NCBI GenBank assembly: GCA_016718345.1
Contig: JADKDN010000001.1
Location: 62,001-126,000 of the forward strand
Direction of reading: 5' to 3'
Length of the DNA: 64,000 nucleotides
From: Flavobacterium sp.
GTDB taxonomy: Bacteria; Bacteroidota; Bacteroidia; Flavobacteriales; Flavobacteriaceae
Below the pieces are notes generated by a model, which was not told where the DNA came from, did not search any database, and worked only from the letters and a program-made list of their open reading frames with translations. The position numbers were made by a program, and so were the translations under genes. Below, one piece after another: positions 42,419-52,306 of the stretch. Positions within the stretch are counted from its first letter, which is position 1. Each line of letters begins with the position of its first letter.

Positions 42419-45107
42419 TTAGAATTGTTGTCCAATAATAAAATGAGTTTCCATTCCATGAGCTTTGGTTTCACCAGTTAGAGTGTCGAATCCGTATCCA
42501 AAATCGATTCCTAATAATCCGAATGCTGGCATGAAAATTCGTAATCCTGCGCCTGCTGATCTTTTCAATGAGAAAGGATTGTATTGTCTAAAAGTATCCC
42601 AAGACGATCCTGCTTCAAGAAAACTTAATACATAAATAGATGCCGCTGCTTTCAAAGTTATTGGGTATCTCATTTCTAACGAAAATTTGTTATAAATAGT
42701 ACCTCCGTCACTAGAAGATAATGAATTATTTGGATATCCTCTCAATTGAATTACTTCACGACCGTCTTGGGCAAAGTTTGCCAATCCATCTCCACCAACA
42801 TAAAATCTCTCAAAAGGGACAATACCTCTGTCTTTATTGTAGGAACCTAAATAACCGAATTCCCCAAGTGAACGTAGTACTAATTTACCATAGATTTTAG
42901 TAAACCAATCTGCTTTGAATTTAATTTTGTAGTATTCTAACCAATTAAATCTTTTTTGATCAATTTTTCCTTGGTCTGAGGATGCTTCAGTGTAATTTTT
43001 TCCACGCATACTTTTCCAGTAGAGTTTCTTTGATATAGTCTCCATCAGGAATTTGTCCTTCTGAATTGGCGATAATGTTTATATTAGAATTTGCCGTATA
43101 TTTTATTTTGTAAGCCTCTTGATTTTTCAAATCAGCATAATCAATACCATTAACTAGTGAATATGGGAAGGTGAATTTTCCAATGATTCCAAATTCAGAA
43201 CCATAGGTTGGGAATATAGGATTAACCCCTTTGTTGTTTCTTGATAATCCAATAGTATAGGATAAGTTTCTTGCAGAACCATCACTAAAGGTTCTGAATA
43301 ATCCTGTATTGTAATTGTTTAAATCATAAAATTGAAATGCGATAGATTGTGACAACACGAAAAAGTCATCGGGTACAGTCAATCTTTTGGCAAGTCCAGC
43401 GGAAAGGGAAATGATATTAAAGCTTTTGCTTTTATCTACACCACCACCAAATTGGCTTCCTGCAAATTGCTTGCTGTATGCCAATGAAGTGCTAAATTGT
43501 ACAGGCTTTTTTCCGCCAAACCAAGGTTCAGAAAACGATAAACTATAGGTTTGAAAGTAGGTACTACCTTGTAATCGAAGAGATACTTTTTGACCATCAC
43601 CCATAGGTAAAGGTTTGTAGGCTTCTTTATTGAATAGATTGCCAACAGAAAAGTTATTAAACGATAGTCCCAAAGTTCCTATGAAACCTCCACCGCCATA
43701 ACCTCCTTGTAGTTCGATTTGACTAGAGCCTTTTTCAACAAGATTGTATTCAATATCAACTGTTCCTGCTCCAGCGTCTACATTTTTAAATTTAGGGTCG
43801 ATAGCTTCTGGATCAAAAAAGCCTAGTTGACCAATTTCTCTAATCGTTCTAACCAATTCTTCTTTGCTGTATTTTTGTCCTGGTTTAGTTCGGAGTTCAC
43901 GATAAATAACTTTGTCATTAGTTTTGTCGTTACCAACAACAGTTATTTTGTTAAAATAGGCAAGCGGTCCTTCTACAATTCTAATTTCAAAATCTATGGT
44001 GTCATTAGCCGTTTTAACTTCTACAGCATTGATGTTAGAGAATAAATACCCGTTGTTTTGATACAAATTTGTTATATCATCTCCATCGGGTTTGGATTTG
44101 TCAGCGATTCTGTTCTCCAATAAAACACCATTGTATACATCTCCTTTTTTAATGCCTATCATTCTGTTTAGTCCTTGATCAGGATAGACAGTGTTTCCTA
44201 AAAATTTAATGTTTCCAAAGTAGTATTTGCGACCTTCTTCTAAATTAATTTTTACAGATAAATTATTTTCGTCTTTGTTGAATGTAACATTGTCAGAAAC
44301 TATTCTAGCATCTCTGTAGCCGTTTTCTTTATACTTTTCAATAATTTTAACTAAGTCTTCTTGGTACTTAGCATCTATAAATTTTGAACCTTTTAAAATT
44401 CTGAAACGATTAATTTGTTTGGTATTTTTCATTGCGCCACGAAGCGCTGAATTAGAAAATTTTTCGTTCCCTGAGAATACAATTTCTTTTATTTTGATTT
44501 TATCACCCTTATCAATATTGAGAAGCATTTTTACGTTGTTGCCTCCAATTGTATCTGGAATGGTGTTTATGTTAACTTTTGCATTGTAAAAGCCATCTTT
44601 TTTGTATTTATTCTCAATATAATTTTTGGTGGTAGTGACTAAGTTTTCGTTGACTATTTTACCTTTGGTTAAACCATTATCTTTTATGAGCGGTTCGGTT
44701 TTATTCTTTTTTATCCCAACAAATTTTACTTCACTTAATTTCGGTAGTTCATTGATGTTTAATTCTAAAAAAATACTATCGCCCTCAATTTTATTGGTGT
44801 AAAAATCAATGTCACTAAAAAGACCTAATTTTCCAAGTTTCTTTATGGCATTGCTTATTTCCTCCCCTGGAACAGTAATATCTTGACCTTTTTGAAGCCC
44901 TGCAAATGTTACTATAGTTTGTTCGTTATAAGTTATTTTACCTAAAACTTTTACATCAGCTAGAATGTATGTTCTGCCTTGGTCAAAAGGTACTCTTTCT
45001 TGTGCTTTAAGATGAAAGAAATTTCCAAAAAATAATAGAAGTATGACTAGTTTTATGCTTTTATTTAACACTAAAAAATTATTTAATTTGTTCGCTTGTT
45101 TTTCCAA
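42419..45107 (-). CDS. bamA: Outer membrane protein assembly factor BamA (frameshift)
   Basis: Central Omp85 component that folds outer-membrane barrels. About 895 residues: signal peptide (LLLFFGNFFHLKAQE), five POTRA domains (for example VKVLGKITYNEQTIVTF) and the bacterial surface antigen barrel with VGGDGLANF, LRGYP and the ending HGMETHFIIGQQF. The frame breaks at about 43019-43027 between DYIKET and YWKSMRGKNYTEA; one extra base or two missing. The ATG at 45107 overlaps uppS by 29 bp; a GTG at 45071, just after the uppS stop, gives a neater signal peptide and may be the true start. Confidence 0.93.
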
Positions 45108-45819
45108 ATCTTCGTTCTCTTTTCTGATAACTAATTATAGCTTCGTATAAATCATCTTCTTTAAAATCAGGCCACAAGACATCTGTGAAATATAATTCTG
45201 CATAGGCTATTTGCCATAACAAAAAATTACTAATTCGATGTTCTCCGCTGGTTCTAATTAATAAATCTACATCAGGTAAATTTTGCGTGTAAAGATGCTG
45301 ATTTATAATTGATTCATCTATACTGTCTAATGAAATTATATTATTTTTAACTTTATCACTAATCTTTTTTATGGCACTTATAATTTCTTCTCTTGACCCA
45401 TAACTCAAGGCTAATGTCAGAACCATTCAAGAATTATTTTCAGTTTTTTTTATAACATCCAGAAGCTCTTTTTGAGCTGACTTTGGTAACATTTCTAAAT
45501 TACCAATGCTATTTAATCGAATGTTATTGTCTAGAAGGGTTTGAAGCTCATTTTTTAATGAACTAATCAATAATTTCATTAAAGTATCAACTTCTAGTTT
45601 AGGTCTGTTCCAATTTTCAGTAGAAAAAGCATATAATGTGAGGTTTTTAATACCCAGTTTAGCACAAGTTTCTACCGTTAGTCGAACAGATTTAGTGCCA
45701 TTTTCATGTCCAAAAGCTCTCAACAACCCCTTTTGTTTAGCCCATCTTCCATTACCGTCCATAATGATGGCTAGGTGTTTGGGTAAATTATCCTTGTTTA
45801 TTTTTTCTATTAAACTCAT
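45079..45819 (-). CDS. uppS: Undecaprenyl diphosphate synthase, interrupted by in-frame TGA
   Basis: Makes the C55 lipid carrier for wall and surface polysaccharides. About 246 codons from the ATG at 45819. Motifs HLAIIMDGNGRWAKQKG, FGHENG, YAFSTENWNRP and the C-terminal LLIRTSGEHRISNFLLWQIAY. At 45427-45429 (plus TCA) the codon is TGA, with the ATG of MVLTLALSYGSREE immediately after it in the same frame. So this is a stop codon, not a frameshift, between KKTENNS and MVLTLAL, where homologs have a basic residue or glycine. Changing one base would restore the protein. It lies 2 bp after the PorG-like gene. Confidence 0.9.
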
Positions 45820-45820
45820 T

Positions 45821-46501
45821 TTAGTCTGCGCAATAACATGGTTTGTTGCCAAAAGTATAGGTTATTGTAAATCCAGTAAAAACATACCAGTCCTTACTAT
45901 TTATGTTTCCAAACTTTAAGCTTTCTAACTTTTTGTTTGATGGATTACTTCCATCAAAATCATCTTTAAAACTGTACCTAGCACCTGCCTCAAAACCTAA
46001 AATAATGTGGTTTATGAATTTGGTTTTTATTCCAATGGTCATAGGAATAGCTAGGGTTCCATATTTGTCATCAATTTTAGGATAATCATTAATAAAATAT
46101 AATCCTTCATAGCGAACGTAACTCAATCCAGAGTATACATAAGGAGTAAATTTGGTCTTTGAATCATGTAAATTGAAATCAAAAAAATCAAATTCAAGTC
46201 CAAGTGATACTTCTTTTATGCTGTTTTCAAAGTTGTAATTTCTTAGTTGTCTTGATGGAGCTGATGCATCTTTGTCGTTTCCAGTAATCTTAGACTGAGT
46301 ATAGGAAATTCTCCATGAATGCCTTGGGCTCTTATTCCATCGGTACAAAATTCCGAAAGCACCTTCATTTGGCGCTATGTAGGTTGTTTTGCCTATGTCT
46401 CCAATATAGTTACTTCCGCCCAAAAACACCCCAATTTCATGAATTTGGGATTGTGCCACTAATCCTGAAATTAGAAAAATAAAAATAAAAAGTCTATTCA
46501 T
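45821..46501 (-). CDS. PorG/DUF6089-like outer-membrane protein
   Basis: 226 residues from the ATG at 46501 (an earlier ATG at 46522 is weaker). Signal peptide LFIFIFLISGLVAQSQ, then a small beta-barrel (HEIGVFLGGSNYIGDIG, YRWNKSPRHSWRISYT) with the ending YTFGNKPCYCAD. PorG is a T9SS outer-membrane protein tied to the PorK/N ring. The family also includes general DUF6089 proteins. Genes for uppS and bamA follow directly, a conserved order. Confidence 0.8.
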   Translation of the reverse strand: MNRLFIFIFLISGLVAQSQIHEIGVFLGGSNYIGDIGKTTYIAPNEGAFGILYRWNKSPRHSWRISYTQSKITGNDKDASAPSRQLRNYNFENSIKEVSLGLEFDFFDFNLHDSKTKFTPYVYSGLSYVRYEGLYFINDYPKIDDKYGTLAIPMTIGIKTKFINHIILGFEAGARYSFKDDFDGSNPSNKKLESLKFGNINSKDWYVFTGFTITYTFGNKPCYCAD

Positions 46502-46675
46502 TATCTTGAAAATAGCGTGCAAATATAATAATTATGAATACGATATGGTTATCAAATGAGTAATTCTATTCAAATTATGTTAAATGAATTAGTAAATTGA
46601 AGTTTTCATAAAGTAATACTGATAGGAAACGACAAACAATAGGGTTGTAGTATGAGCAAGATAACAAAAAACGAA

Positions 46676-47561
46676 TTAATTTCTCTTGTCTTCTCCCCAA
46701 AGCAATTTGTTACGAAGCGTTTTTAGAAAGGTTTCTTCAGGAATTTCTACCATATTAATTTTAAAAGTCGTTTTCTTGATAACTAATATCGACTCTTTTT
46801 GTATGGATGCTATTCTTGAGTCTAATGAAACCAAATAATTTTCTTCTCTTCCAGATACTTTGAGGCGAATTTCTGTCTCGTCTGGAATTACTAATGGTCT
46901 GGCGTTTAGATTATGAGGAGCTATAGGGGTTATAACCAAACTTTTTACGTTTGGAGTTAAAATAGGTCCGCCGCAGCTCATAGAATAACCCGTAGAGCCC
47001 GTAGGTGTCGAAATAATAAGACCGTCAGCCCAATATGAATTTAGATACTCGTCGTTCAGATAGGTTTCAATGGTAATCATAGAAGTAGTATCTTTTCTAC
47101 TTACTGTAATTTCATTCATGGCAAAATTAATGTCTTGAATATCTGAATTTGATGGGTTACAGCTCAATGATAAAAGTGTTCTTGGAGAAATAGTATATTT
47201 TTTTTCTATTACCATTTTCAAGAAAGCATCAATATTTTCTTTTTGGATGGAGGCTAAAAAACCCAATCTACCAGCATTTATGCCAAGAATTGGGATATTT
47301 GATTTCCTAACAAATGTAGCAGCTCTCAATATTGTTCCGTCTCCCCCAATGCTAATAAACATATCGAAAGTAGCGTCTAACTCAGTGTGATTGCTAAAAG
47401 TAGCATAGTCTTTCTCGATTATTTTTTTTTTCTTGTAACAAGCTCAGAAAAGAAGCTTCAACAACCATAGCTACATTGTTTGTATTAAAAAAAACAAAAA
47501 TGTCTCTAATTATTGGCTCTGTGCTGTTTTGATAATATTGTCCGTAGATGGCTACTTTCAT
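46676..47561 (-). CDS. nadK: NAD kinase (frameshift)
   Basis: Phosphorylates NAD to NADP. About 294 residues. The start MKVAIYGQYYQN is at 47561. The frame breaks in a T10 run at 47422-47431 (plus strand) with one T too many; removing it gives QEKKIIEKDYATFSNHTELDATFD and then the catalytic GGDGT motif (FISIGGDGTILRAA). Later signatures are GINAGRLGFLA, ADGLIISTPTGSTGYSMS and the PLVIPDE region. No residues of the active site are lost once repaired. Confidence 0.93.
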
Positions 47562-47600
47562 AGAGTTGTCGATTAGAGGATTTTGTGGTGTTAGTAGAAT

Positions 47601-48164
47601 TTAAATATTAAGGTACTTGTCTAAATAATCCGAACGCTCTTTCAAATTGTTGATATAAAGATCTTCATGATGTTCAGATAGGATTTCATAGTTGTATCTT
47701 CTGAAGGTTTGGATAATATCATTCATTGCTCCCAAACTAATTTTGATGGTAACTTGTACTTTTTCAACATCAGATTCAGAAATGAAAAGTCCAAGGAGTT
47801 TACCGTTGTTGCTTTCCACAATTTGGGCAATTTGACTCATAGAATAATCTAAAACGGGTTTTTCTACAACAATAATTCCGCCAGGTTCTTTCAGAAATGG
47901 GGTTTCATGGAAAAATTTAATGATATCTTCAAGCTCATAATAACCCAGATAATTATTGCTTTCATCTAAAACAGGAACAATATTGGTGTGATTTTTTGCA
48001 AAAACCTCTAAAACATCCAGCCAAATCATCGAATTTCTAGCAAAAAAGCCTTCTAGAGTATACTTATAATCACTAACTTTTTTATCCTTTTCAAAAGTTT
48101 CGATGTCATCTAAAGTAATACAACCTATGTACACATTTTCCTCTAAAACCGTATTTTTGTGCAA
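47601..48164 (-). CDS. CBS-domain protein, N-terminally truncated
   Basis: 187 residues. One complete second CBS motif (SMIWLDVLEVFAKNHTNIVPVLDESNNYLGYYELEDI) and only the end of the first (EENVYIGCITLDDIETF), followed by an ACT-like region (VQVTIKISLGAMNDIIQTFRRYNYEILSEHHEDLYI). Family members are about 220 residues with roughly 35 more at the N-terminus, and here only 22 bp separate this start from the divergent pdxJ. Either the protein is really short or 100-150 bp have been lost at 48150-48185. Confidence 0.75.
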   Translation of the reverse strand: MHKNTVLEENVYIGCITLDDIETFEKDKKVSDYKYTLEGFFARNSMIWLDVLEVFAKNHTNIVPVLDESNNYLGYYELEDIIKFFHETPFLKEPGGIIVVEKPVLDYSMSQIAQIVESNNGKLLGLFISESDVEKVQVTIKISLGAMNDIIQTFRRYNYEILSEHHEDLYINNLKERSDYLDKYLNI

Positions 48165-48186
48165 AAGGTTTTAAAATTTAGTATCA

Positions 48187-48899
48187 ATGACAAAGTTAAG
48201 TGTAAACATTAATAAAATAGCAACTTTAAGAAACGCAAGAGGAGGAAATGTTCCCGATTTATTGCAAGTAGCAAAAAATATTCAGGAATATGGTGGACAA
48301 GGAATAACCATTCATCCTAGACCAGACGAACGCCACATTAGATATCAAGATGCTCGTGATTTAAAATCGATAGTGTATACAGAATACAATATAGAAGGAA
48401 ATCCAGAAGGTAAGTTTATTGATTTGGTTTTAGAGATACAGCCTACGCAAGTTACATTGGTACCAGATGCTGTTGACGCTATTACTTCTAATGCAGGTTG
48501 GGATACTATCAAACATCACTCTTTTTAAAAGAAATTATTCAGGAATTTCAACGCAATAATATCAGGACATCCATTTTTGTTGATCCTGTTCTAGAGATGA
48601 TTGAAGGAGCCAAAACTACCGGAACAGATAGAATAGAATTGTATACAGAGTCATTTGCTCATCAATACAGTTTAGGCAATAAAAAAGGGATTCAGCCCTA
48701 TGTTGCCGCGGCTGTTTTGGCAAACGAATTGGAATTAGGTATTAATGCGGGACACGATTTGAGTTTAGAGAATATAGAGTATTTCCATCAAAACATCCCT
48801 AATCTTTTGGAAGTTTCCATAGGGCATGCTTTAATATCTGAAGCTCTTTATTTGGGATTGGATAATGTAATCAATATGTATTTGAATAAATTGAAATAA
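48187..48899 (+). CDS. pdxJ: Pyridoxine 5'-phosphate synthase (frameshift)
   Basis: Condenses aminoacetone phosphate and deoxyxylulose phosphate to PNP in vitamin B6 synthesis. About 237 residues. Motifs KLSVNINKIATLRNARGG, GITIHPRPDERHI, LELGINAGHDLS, EVSIGHALISEALYLGL. The frame breaks at T5 run 48522-48526; adding one T gives WDTIKHHSFLKEIIQEFQ. Unlike several neighbours, every residue is accounted for. Confidence 0.94.
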
Positions 48900-48903
48900 T
48901 TTT

Positions 48904-49665
48904 ATGCTTCACTCTAAAATAGAAGGACAAGGCAAGCCCCTTTTAATTCTTCATGGATTTTTAGGAATGTCCGATAACTGGAAAACGCTAGGAATGCAAT
49001 ACGCAAATCTAGGATTTCAAGTTCACATGCTCGATTTACGAAATCACGGAAGGAGTTTTCACTCAAACGAATTCAATTATCAGGTTATGACCAATGATGT
49101 TTTGGAGTATTGTGTTGAACATAATCTTGAAAACGTATATATTATAGGGCATTCCATGGGCGGAAAAGTTGCCATGCTATTTTCAACTACCTATCCTGAA
49201 AAAGTAGATAAATTAATAGTTGCTGATATTGGACCTAAATATTACAGTCCGCATCATCAGGATATTTTAGCGGGATTGAACGCAGTCGATTTTTCAAAAA
49301 AACCAGATAGAACTCAGGTTGATGCTATTTTAAAAACACATATTCCTGATTTTGGAACACGTCAGTTTTTGATGAAAAGTTTGTATTGGCAAGAACCGGG
49401 ACAATTAGCATTTCGATTTAATCTTCCAGTATTCAATGCCCAAATAGAACAAATTGGTACAGAATTGCCTTCGAATGCGATTTTTGAAAAACCAACATTA
49501 TTCATCAGAGGTGGCAATTCCAATTATATCAAAGATGAAGATTTTGAAACTATTGTAAGCCATTTTCCAAATGCAGTTTTCGAAACGATCCCAAATGTGG
49601 GTCATTGGCTTCATGCCGAGAATCCGACTTTGTTTTTTGAAAAAACAAGCGTTTTTTTAAAATAA
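48904..49665 (+). CDS. Alpha/beta-fold hydrolase, YbfF-like
   Basis: 253 residues, intact. Oxyanion region LHGFLGMSDNW, nucleophile S84 in GHSMGG, catalytic aspartate probably in the FIRGGNSNYI region, histidine H234 in NVGHWLHAEN. Similar to acyl-CoA thioesterase/esterase YbfF of enteric bacteria; the substrate cannot be told. It lies 4 bp after pdxJ, so they are co-transcribed. Confidence 0.88.
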   Translation: MLHSKIEGQGKPLLILHGFLGMSDNWKTLGMQYANLGFQVHMLDLRNHGRSFHSNEFNYQVMTNDVLEYCVEHNLENVYIIGHSMGGKVAMLFSTTYPEKVDKLIVADIGPKYYSPHHQDILAGLNAVDFSKKPDRTQVDAILKTHIPDFGTRQFLMKSLYWQEPGQLAFRFNLPVFNAQIEQIGTELPSNAIFEKPTLFIRGGNSNYIKDEDFETIVSHFPNAVFETIPNVGHWLHAENPTLFFEKTSVFLK

Positions 49666-49701
49666 AATTTGGTACATTTATTAAAATTAAAAATAAATAA
49701 C

Positions 49702-50046
49702 ATGAAATTACTTTTTCGAATTCTTATCACCTCAATTTTAGTTTTAGTTATTGCTCATTTTATGTCGGGTGTACATGTGGCAAATTTTGCAACAGCACTA
49801 ATTGTTGCCGTTGTTTTAGGGTTGCTCAATATTTTTATCAAACCGATATTAGTTATATTAACATTGCCAGTAACGCTAATAACCTTGGGATTATTTCTGT
49901 TGGTTATCAATGCAATCATGATTCTTTTGTGCACCAAAATTGTCGGAGGATTTGAAGTTGATACTTTCTGGACAGCCTTACTTTTTAGTATTATTTTGTC
50001 TGTTTTGCAGTCAATTGTCTTGTCTATAACTGGTGGCGACAAATAA
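49702..50046 (+). CDS. Phage-holin-4-2/YvlD-like small membrane protein
   Basis: 114 residues with four hydrophobic helices (LLFRILITSILVLVIAHFM, ALIVAVVLGLLNIFIKPIL, LITLGLFLLVINAIMILL, FSIILSVLQSIVLSI). The NIFIKPIL...LPVTLITLGLF pattern is that of the YvlD family. The name does not imply phage origin, as these genes are widespread in chromosomes. An ATG-less upstream extension was ignored. Confidence 0.8.
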   Translation: MKLLFRILITSILVLVIAHFMSGVHVANFATALIVAVVLGLLNIFIKPILVILTLPVTLITLGLFLLVINAIMILLCTKIVGGFEVDTFWTALLFSIILSVLQSIVLSITGGDK

Positions 50047-50069
50047 TTAAACAGCAATAGCGTAAAAAC

Positions 50070-50108
50070 TTGGTTGGGTTGTAAAAATAGTATAATTTTG
50101 CAACCCAA
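50070..50108 (+). promoter_or_regulatory. tig promoter overlapped by an 8-bp inverted repeat
   Basis: TTG at 50070-50072, 20 bp spacing, TAATTTTG at 50093-50100. A perfect inverted repeat TTGGGTTG (50074-50081) and CAACCCAA (50101-50108) brackets the -7 element and is followed by TTTTATTAT, so it could act as operator, or as terminator of the pdxJ transcript, or both. Confidence 0.55.
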
Positions 50109-50133
50109 TTTTATTATGTAAATTAAAGAAGGA

Positions 50134-51458
50134 ATGGATATTAAAAGAGTAGCGATAGACGCAGTAAATGAAGTAATTGTAATGACGGTTTCTCCAATGG
50201 ACTACAAGGGTCAAGTTCAAAAGAGAATTAACGAAAAGATGCCTTTAGCAACTGTTAAAGGATTTAGAAAAGGACAAGTGCCTAAAGATTTGGTTGCAAA
50301 ACAATACGGAAAAGGAATAAAAATTGAAGAAGTAAATAAAGTAGTTGAGTTAGCATTAACACGATACATTCAATCAGAAAGATTAAATCTTTTAGGTACA
50401 CCGCTTCCTAAAGTTAATGAAAATTTTTCATGGGATGCTGATGATTTGGTTTTTGAATACGAAATCGGTTTGGCTCCAGAGTTTGAATTGAATTTAGAAG
50501 CTGAAAATGATATCGTGAAATATGTAATTTCGGCTGATGATAAATTAATTGAAGATCAAGTAGTTCGTATTCAAAAACAATTTGGGAAACCAATTCCTCA
50601 AACTGTTGTTGAAGAAAACTACGATATTACAGGAACTTTTGTTAATGATGAAAACGGAATCAATACGAAGTCAACAATTTCATTGTCTATTTTTAATGAT
50701 AAAAAAGTAGCTGATAAATTTATTGGCAAAAAAGTTGGAGATGTTGTTACCATCAACACAAAAGGGTTATTTGAAGATGACCATCAATTAATGGATTTAT
50801 TAAAAGTGGGTCACGATGTAGTTCACGGGTTGGATATCGATGTTGATTTTACCATTGAATCTATTAACGGAACAGAATTGGCTGAGCTAAACCAAGAATT
50901 ATTTGATAGACTTTTGGTGAAGGCAATGTAGCTTCTTTAGAAGAATTGAAAGCGAAGATTAAAGAAGATGCTGAAAGTCAATTTGCACAACAAGCCGATC
51001 AAAAATTAATGGCTGATGTTACTGATTTTTTAATAGAAAATACGAAGTTTGATTTACCAGCTGAATTCTTAATAAAATGGTTGCAAACCGTTGGCGAGAA
51101 AAAATTATCGCCTGCAGAAGCAGAAGTAGAATATGCACGTTCTGAAAAAGGATTACGTTTCCAACTTATTGAAGGGAAGGCATTGTCTCAAAATAATATC
51201 CAAATTACATTTGAGGATTTAAAAGCTTTTACAGCAAAAGCAATTAGAGCACAGATGGCTCAATTTGGACAAACGAATCCTTCAGATGAAGAGGTGGAAG
51301 GAATTGTGGCACGAGTTTTAGCAAATCAAGAAGAGGTAAAAAGGCTCTCAGACCAAGTAGTTGGTGAGAAAATGCTACAACTTTTTAAAGAAAAAGCAAA
51401 CGCTAAAGTGAAAGAAGTTTCTTATCAAGAGTTTATTGCTGCGTCATACGGAGAATAA
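50134..51458 (+). CDS. tig: Trigger factor (frameshift)
   Basis: Ribosome-associated peptidyl-prolyl chaperone. About 441 residues. Ribosome-binding loop region VKGFRKGQVPKDLVAKQYG, PPIase-like middle domain (degenerate) and C-terminal arms (KIKEDAESQFAQQADQKL). The frame breaks at T4 run 50912-50915; one more T gives FDRLFGEGNVASLEELKAKI. It stands first in the tig-clpP-clpX run. Confidence 0.94.
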
Positions 51459-51474
51459 ATTTAAAAAAAATGAT

Positions 51475-51508
51475 TATATTTGAGCGTCAAAACTGTATTT
51501 TGGCGCTC
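51475..51508 (+). promoter_or_regulatory. clpP leader: promoter-like element and 11-bp hairpin
   Basis: TATATTTG at 51475-51482 runs into an 11-bp stem, GAGCGTCAAAA (51482-51492) pairing with TTTTGGCGCTC (51498-51508) with one G-T pair and the loop CTGTA. There is no T tract after it, so it looks like a 5' leader structure, not a terminator. The clpP ATG is 40 bp further on. Confidence 0.5.
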
Positions 51509-51548
51509 AATTTGTATAATCGAAGCAATTAAAGAAAGAATAAAAACT

Positions 51549-52220
51549 ATGAATTACGGTAAAGAATTTAAAAAATTTGCTACAAAACACCATGGTGTTA
51601 ATAATTTGTATTACGATAAAATTGTAAACGCAATGACACCAACAGGGATGACTCCCTATATCATAGAAGAACGTCAGTTGAATATTTCTCAGTTGGATGT
51701 TTTTTCAAGATTAATGATGGATAGGATTATTTTTTTAGGAACAGGAATTGATGATCAAATAGCAAATATTGTTCAAGCACAATTATTGTTTTTAGAAAGT
51801 GCCGATGCATCAAAGGACATACAAATTTATTTAAATTCTCCAGGCGGAAGTGTTTATGCTGGATTAGGTATTTATGATACCATGCAATACATTAAGCCTG
51901 ATGTAGCTACAATTTGTACAGGAATGGCTGCTTCTATGGGAGCTGTTCTTTTGTGTGCAGGTGCAGCAGGAAAACGTTCTGCATTACCTCATTCAAGAGT
52001 AATGATTCATCAGCCTTCGGGTGGGGCACAAGGTGTTGCTACCGATATGGAAATTAATCTTCGTGAAATGTTAAAGTTAAAAGATGAATTGTATCAAATA
52101 ATATCTCAACATTCAGGGCAAACATTTGATAAAGTACATAAAGATAGTGAACGAGATTACTGGATGATTGCTGATGAAGCAAAAGAATACGGTATGATTG
52201 ATGAAGTTTTAAGACGATAA
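51549..52220 (+). CDS. clpP: ATP-dependent Clp protease proteolytic subunit
   Basis: 223 residues from the ATG at 51549 (an upstream TTG at 51480 sits in the leader hairpin). Catalytic triad S129 (GMAASMGA), H154 (RVMIHQPSGG) and D203 (SERDYWM). IYLNSPGGSVYAGLGIYDTM is canonical. Intact, with a normal C-terminus. It is followed by clpX. Confidence 0.97.
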   Translation: MNYGKEFKKFATKHHGVNNLYYDKIVNAMTPTGMTPYIIEERQLNISQLDVFSRLMMDRIIFLGTGIDDQIANIVQAQLLFLESADASKDIQIYLNSPGGSVYAGLGIYDTMQYIKPDVATICTGMAASMGAVLLCAGAAGKRSALPHSRVMIHQPSGGAQGVATDMEINLREMLKLKDELYQIISQHSGQTFDKVHKDSERDYWMIADEAKEYGMIDEVLRR

Positions 52221-52227
52221 TTAAGCA

Positions 52228-52300
52228 GGAAGTTAGAAGCAGAGAGTTAGAAGTTTTTTACTTCGTCTTCCAGCTTCCAGCTTCCAGCTTCTAACAAAAT
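52228..52300 (+). repeat. AGTTAGAAG / CTTCCAGCTTCC repeat between clpP and clpX
   Basis: Two copies of AGTTAGAAG, then three copies of CTTCCAG, then CTTCTAAC, which is the inverted complement of GTTAGAAG. The whole can fold into a hairpin. The word is shared with 29108-29140. Confidence 0.65.
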
Positions 52301-52306
52301 ATAATA

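Noticed and set aside
48904..49665. Haloalkane dehalogenase or BioH for the alpha/beta hydrolase
   Set aside because: The nucleophile is a serine (GHSMGG), so not a dehalogenase; no biotin genes are near and YbfF-like spacing fits better.
49702..50046. Prophage indication from the holin-like protein
   Set aside because: The YvlD/holin-4-2 family is common in chromosomes and no other phage gene lies in the window.
51480..51549. TTG start for clpP at 51480
   Set aside because: It lies in the leader hairpin and the added 23 residues match nothing in ClpP.
52228..52300. CRISPR array between clpP and clpX
   Set aside because: Repeats are 7-9 bp and contiguous, with no unique spacers of constant length and no cas genes.
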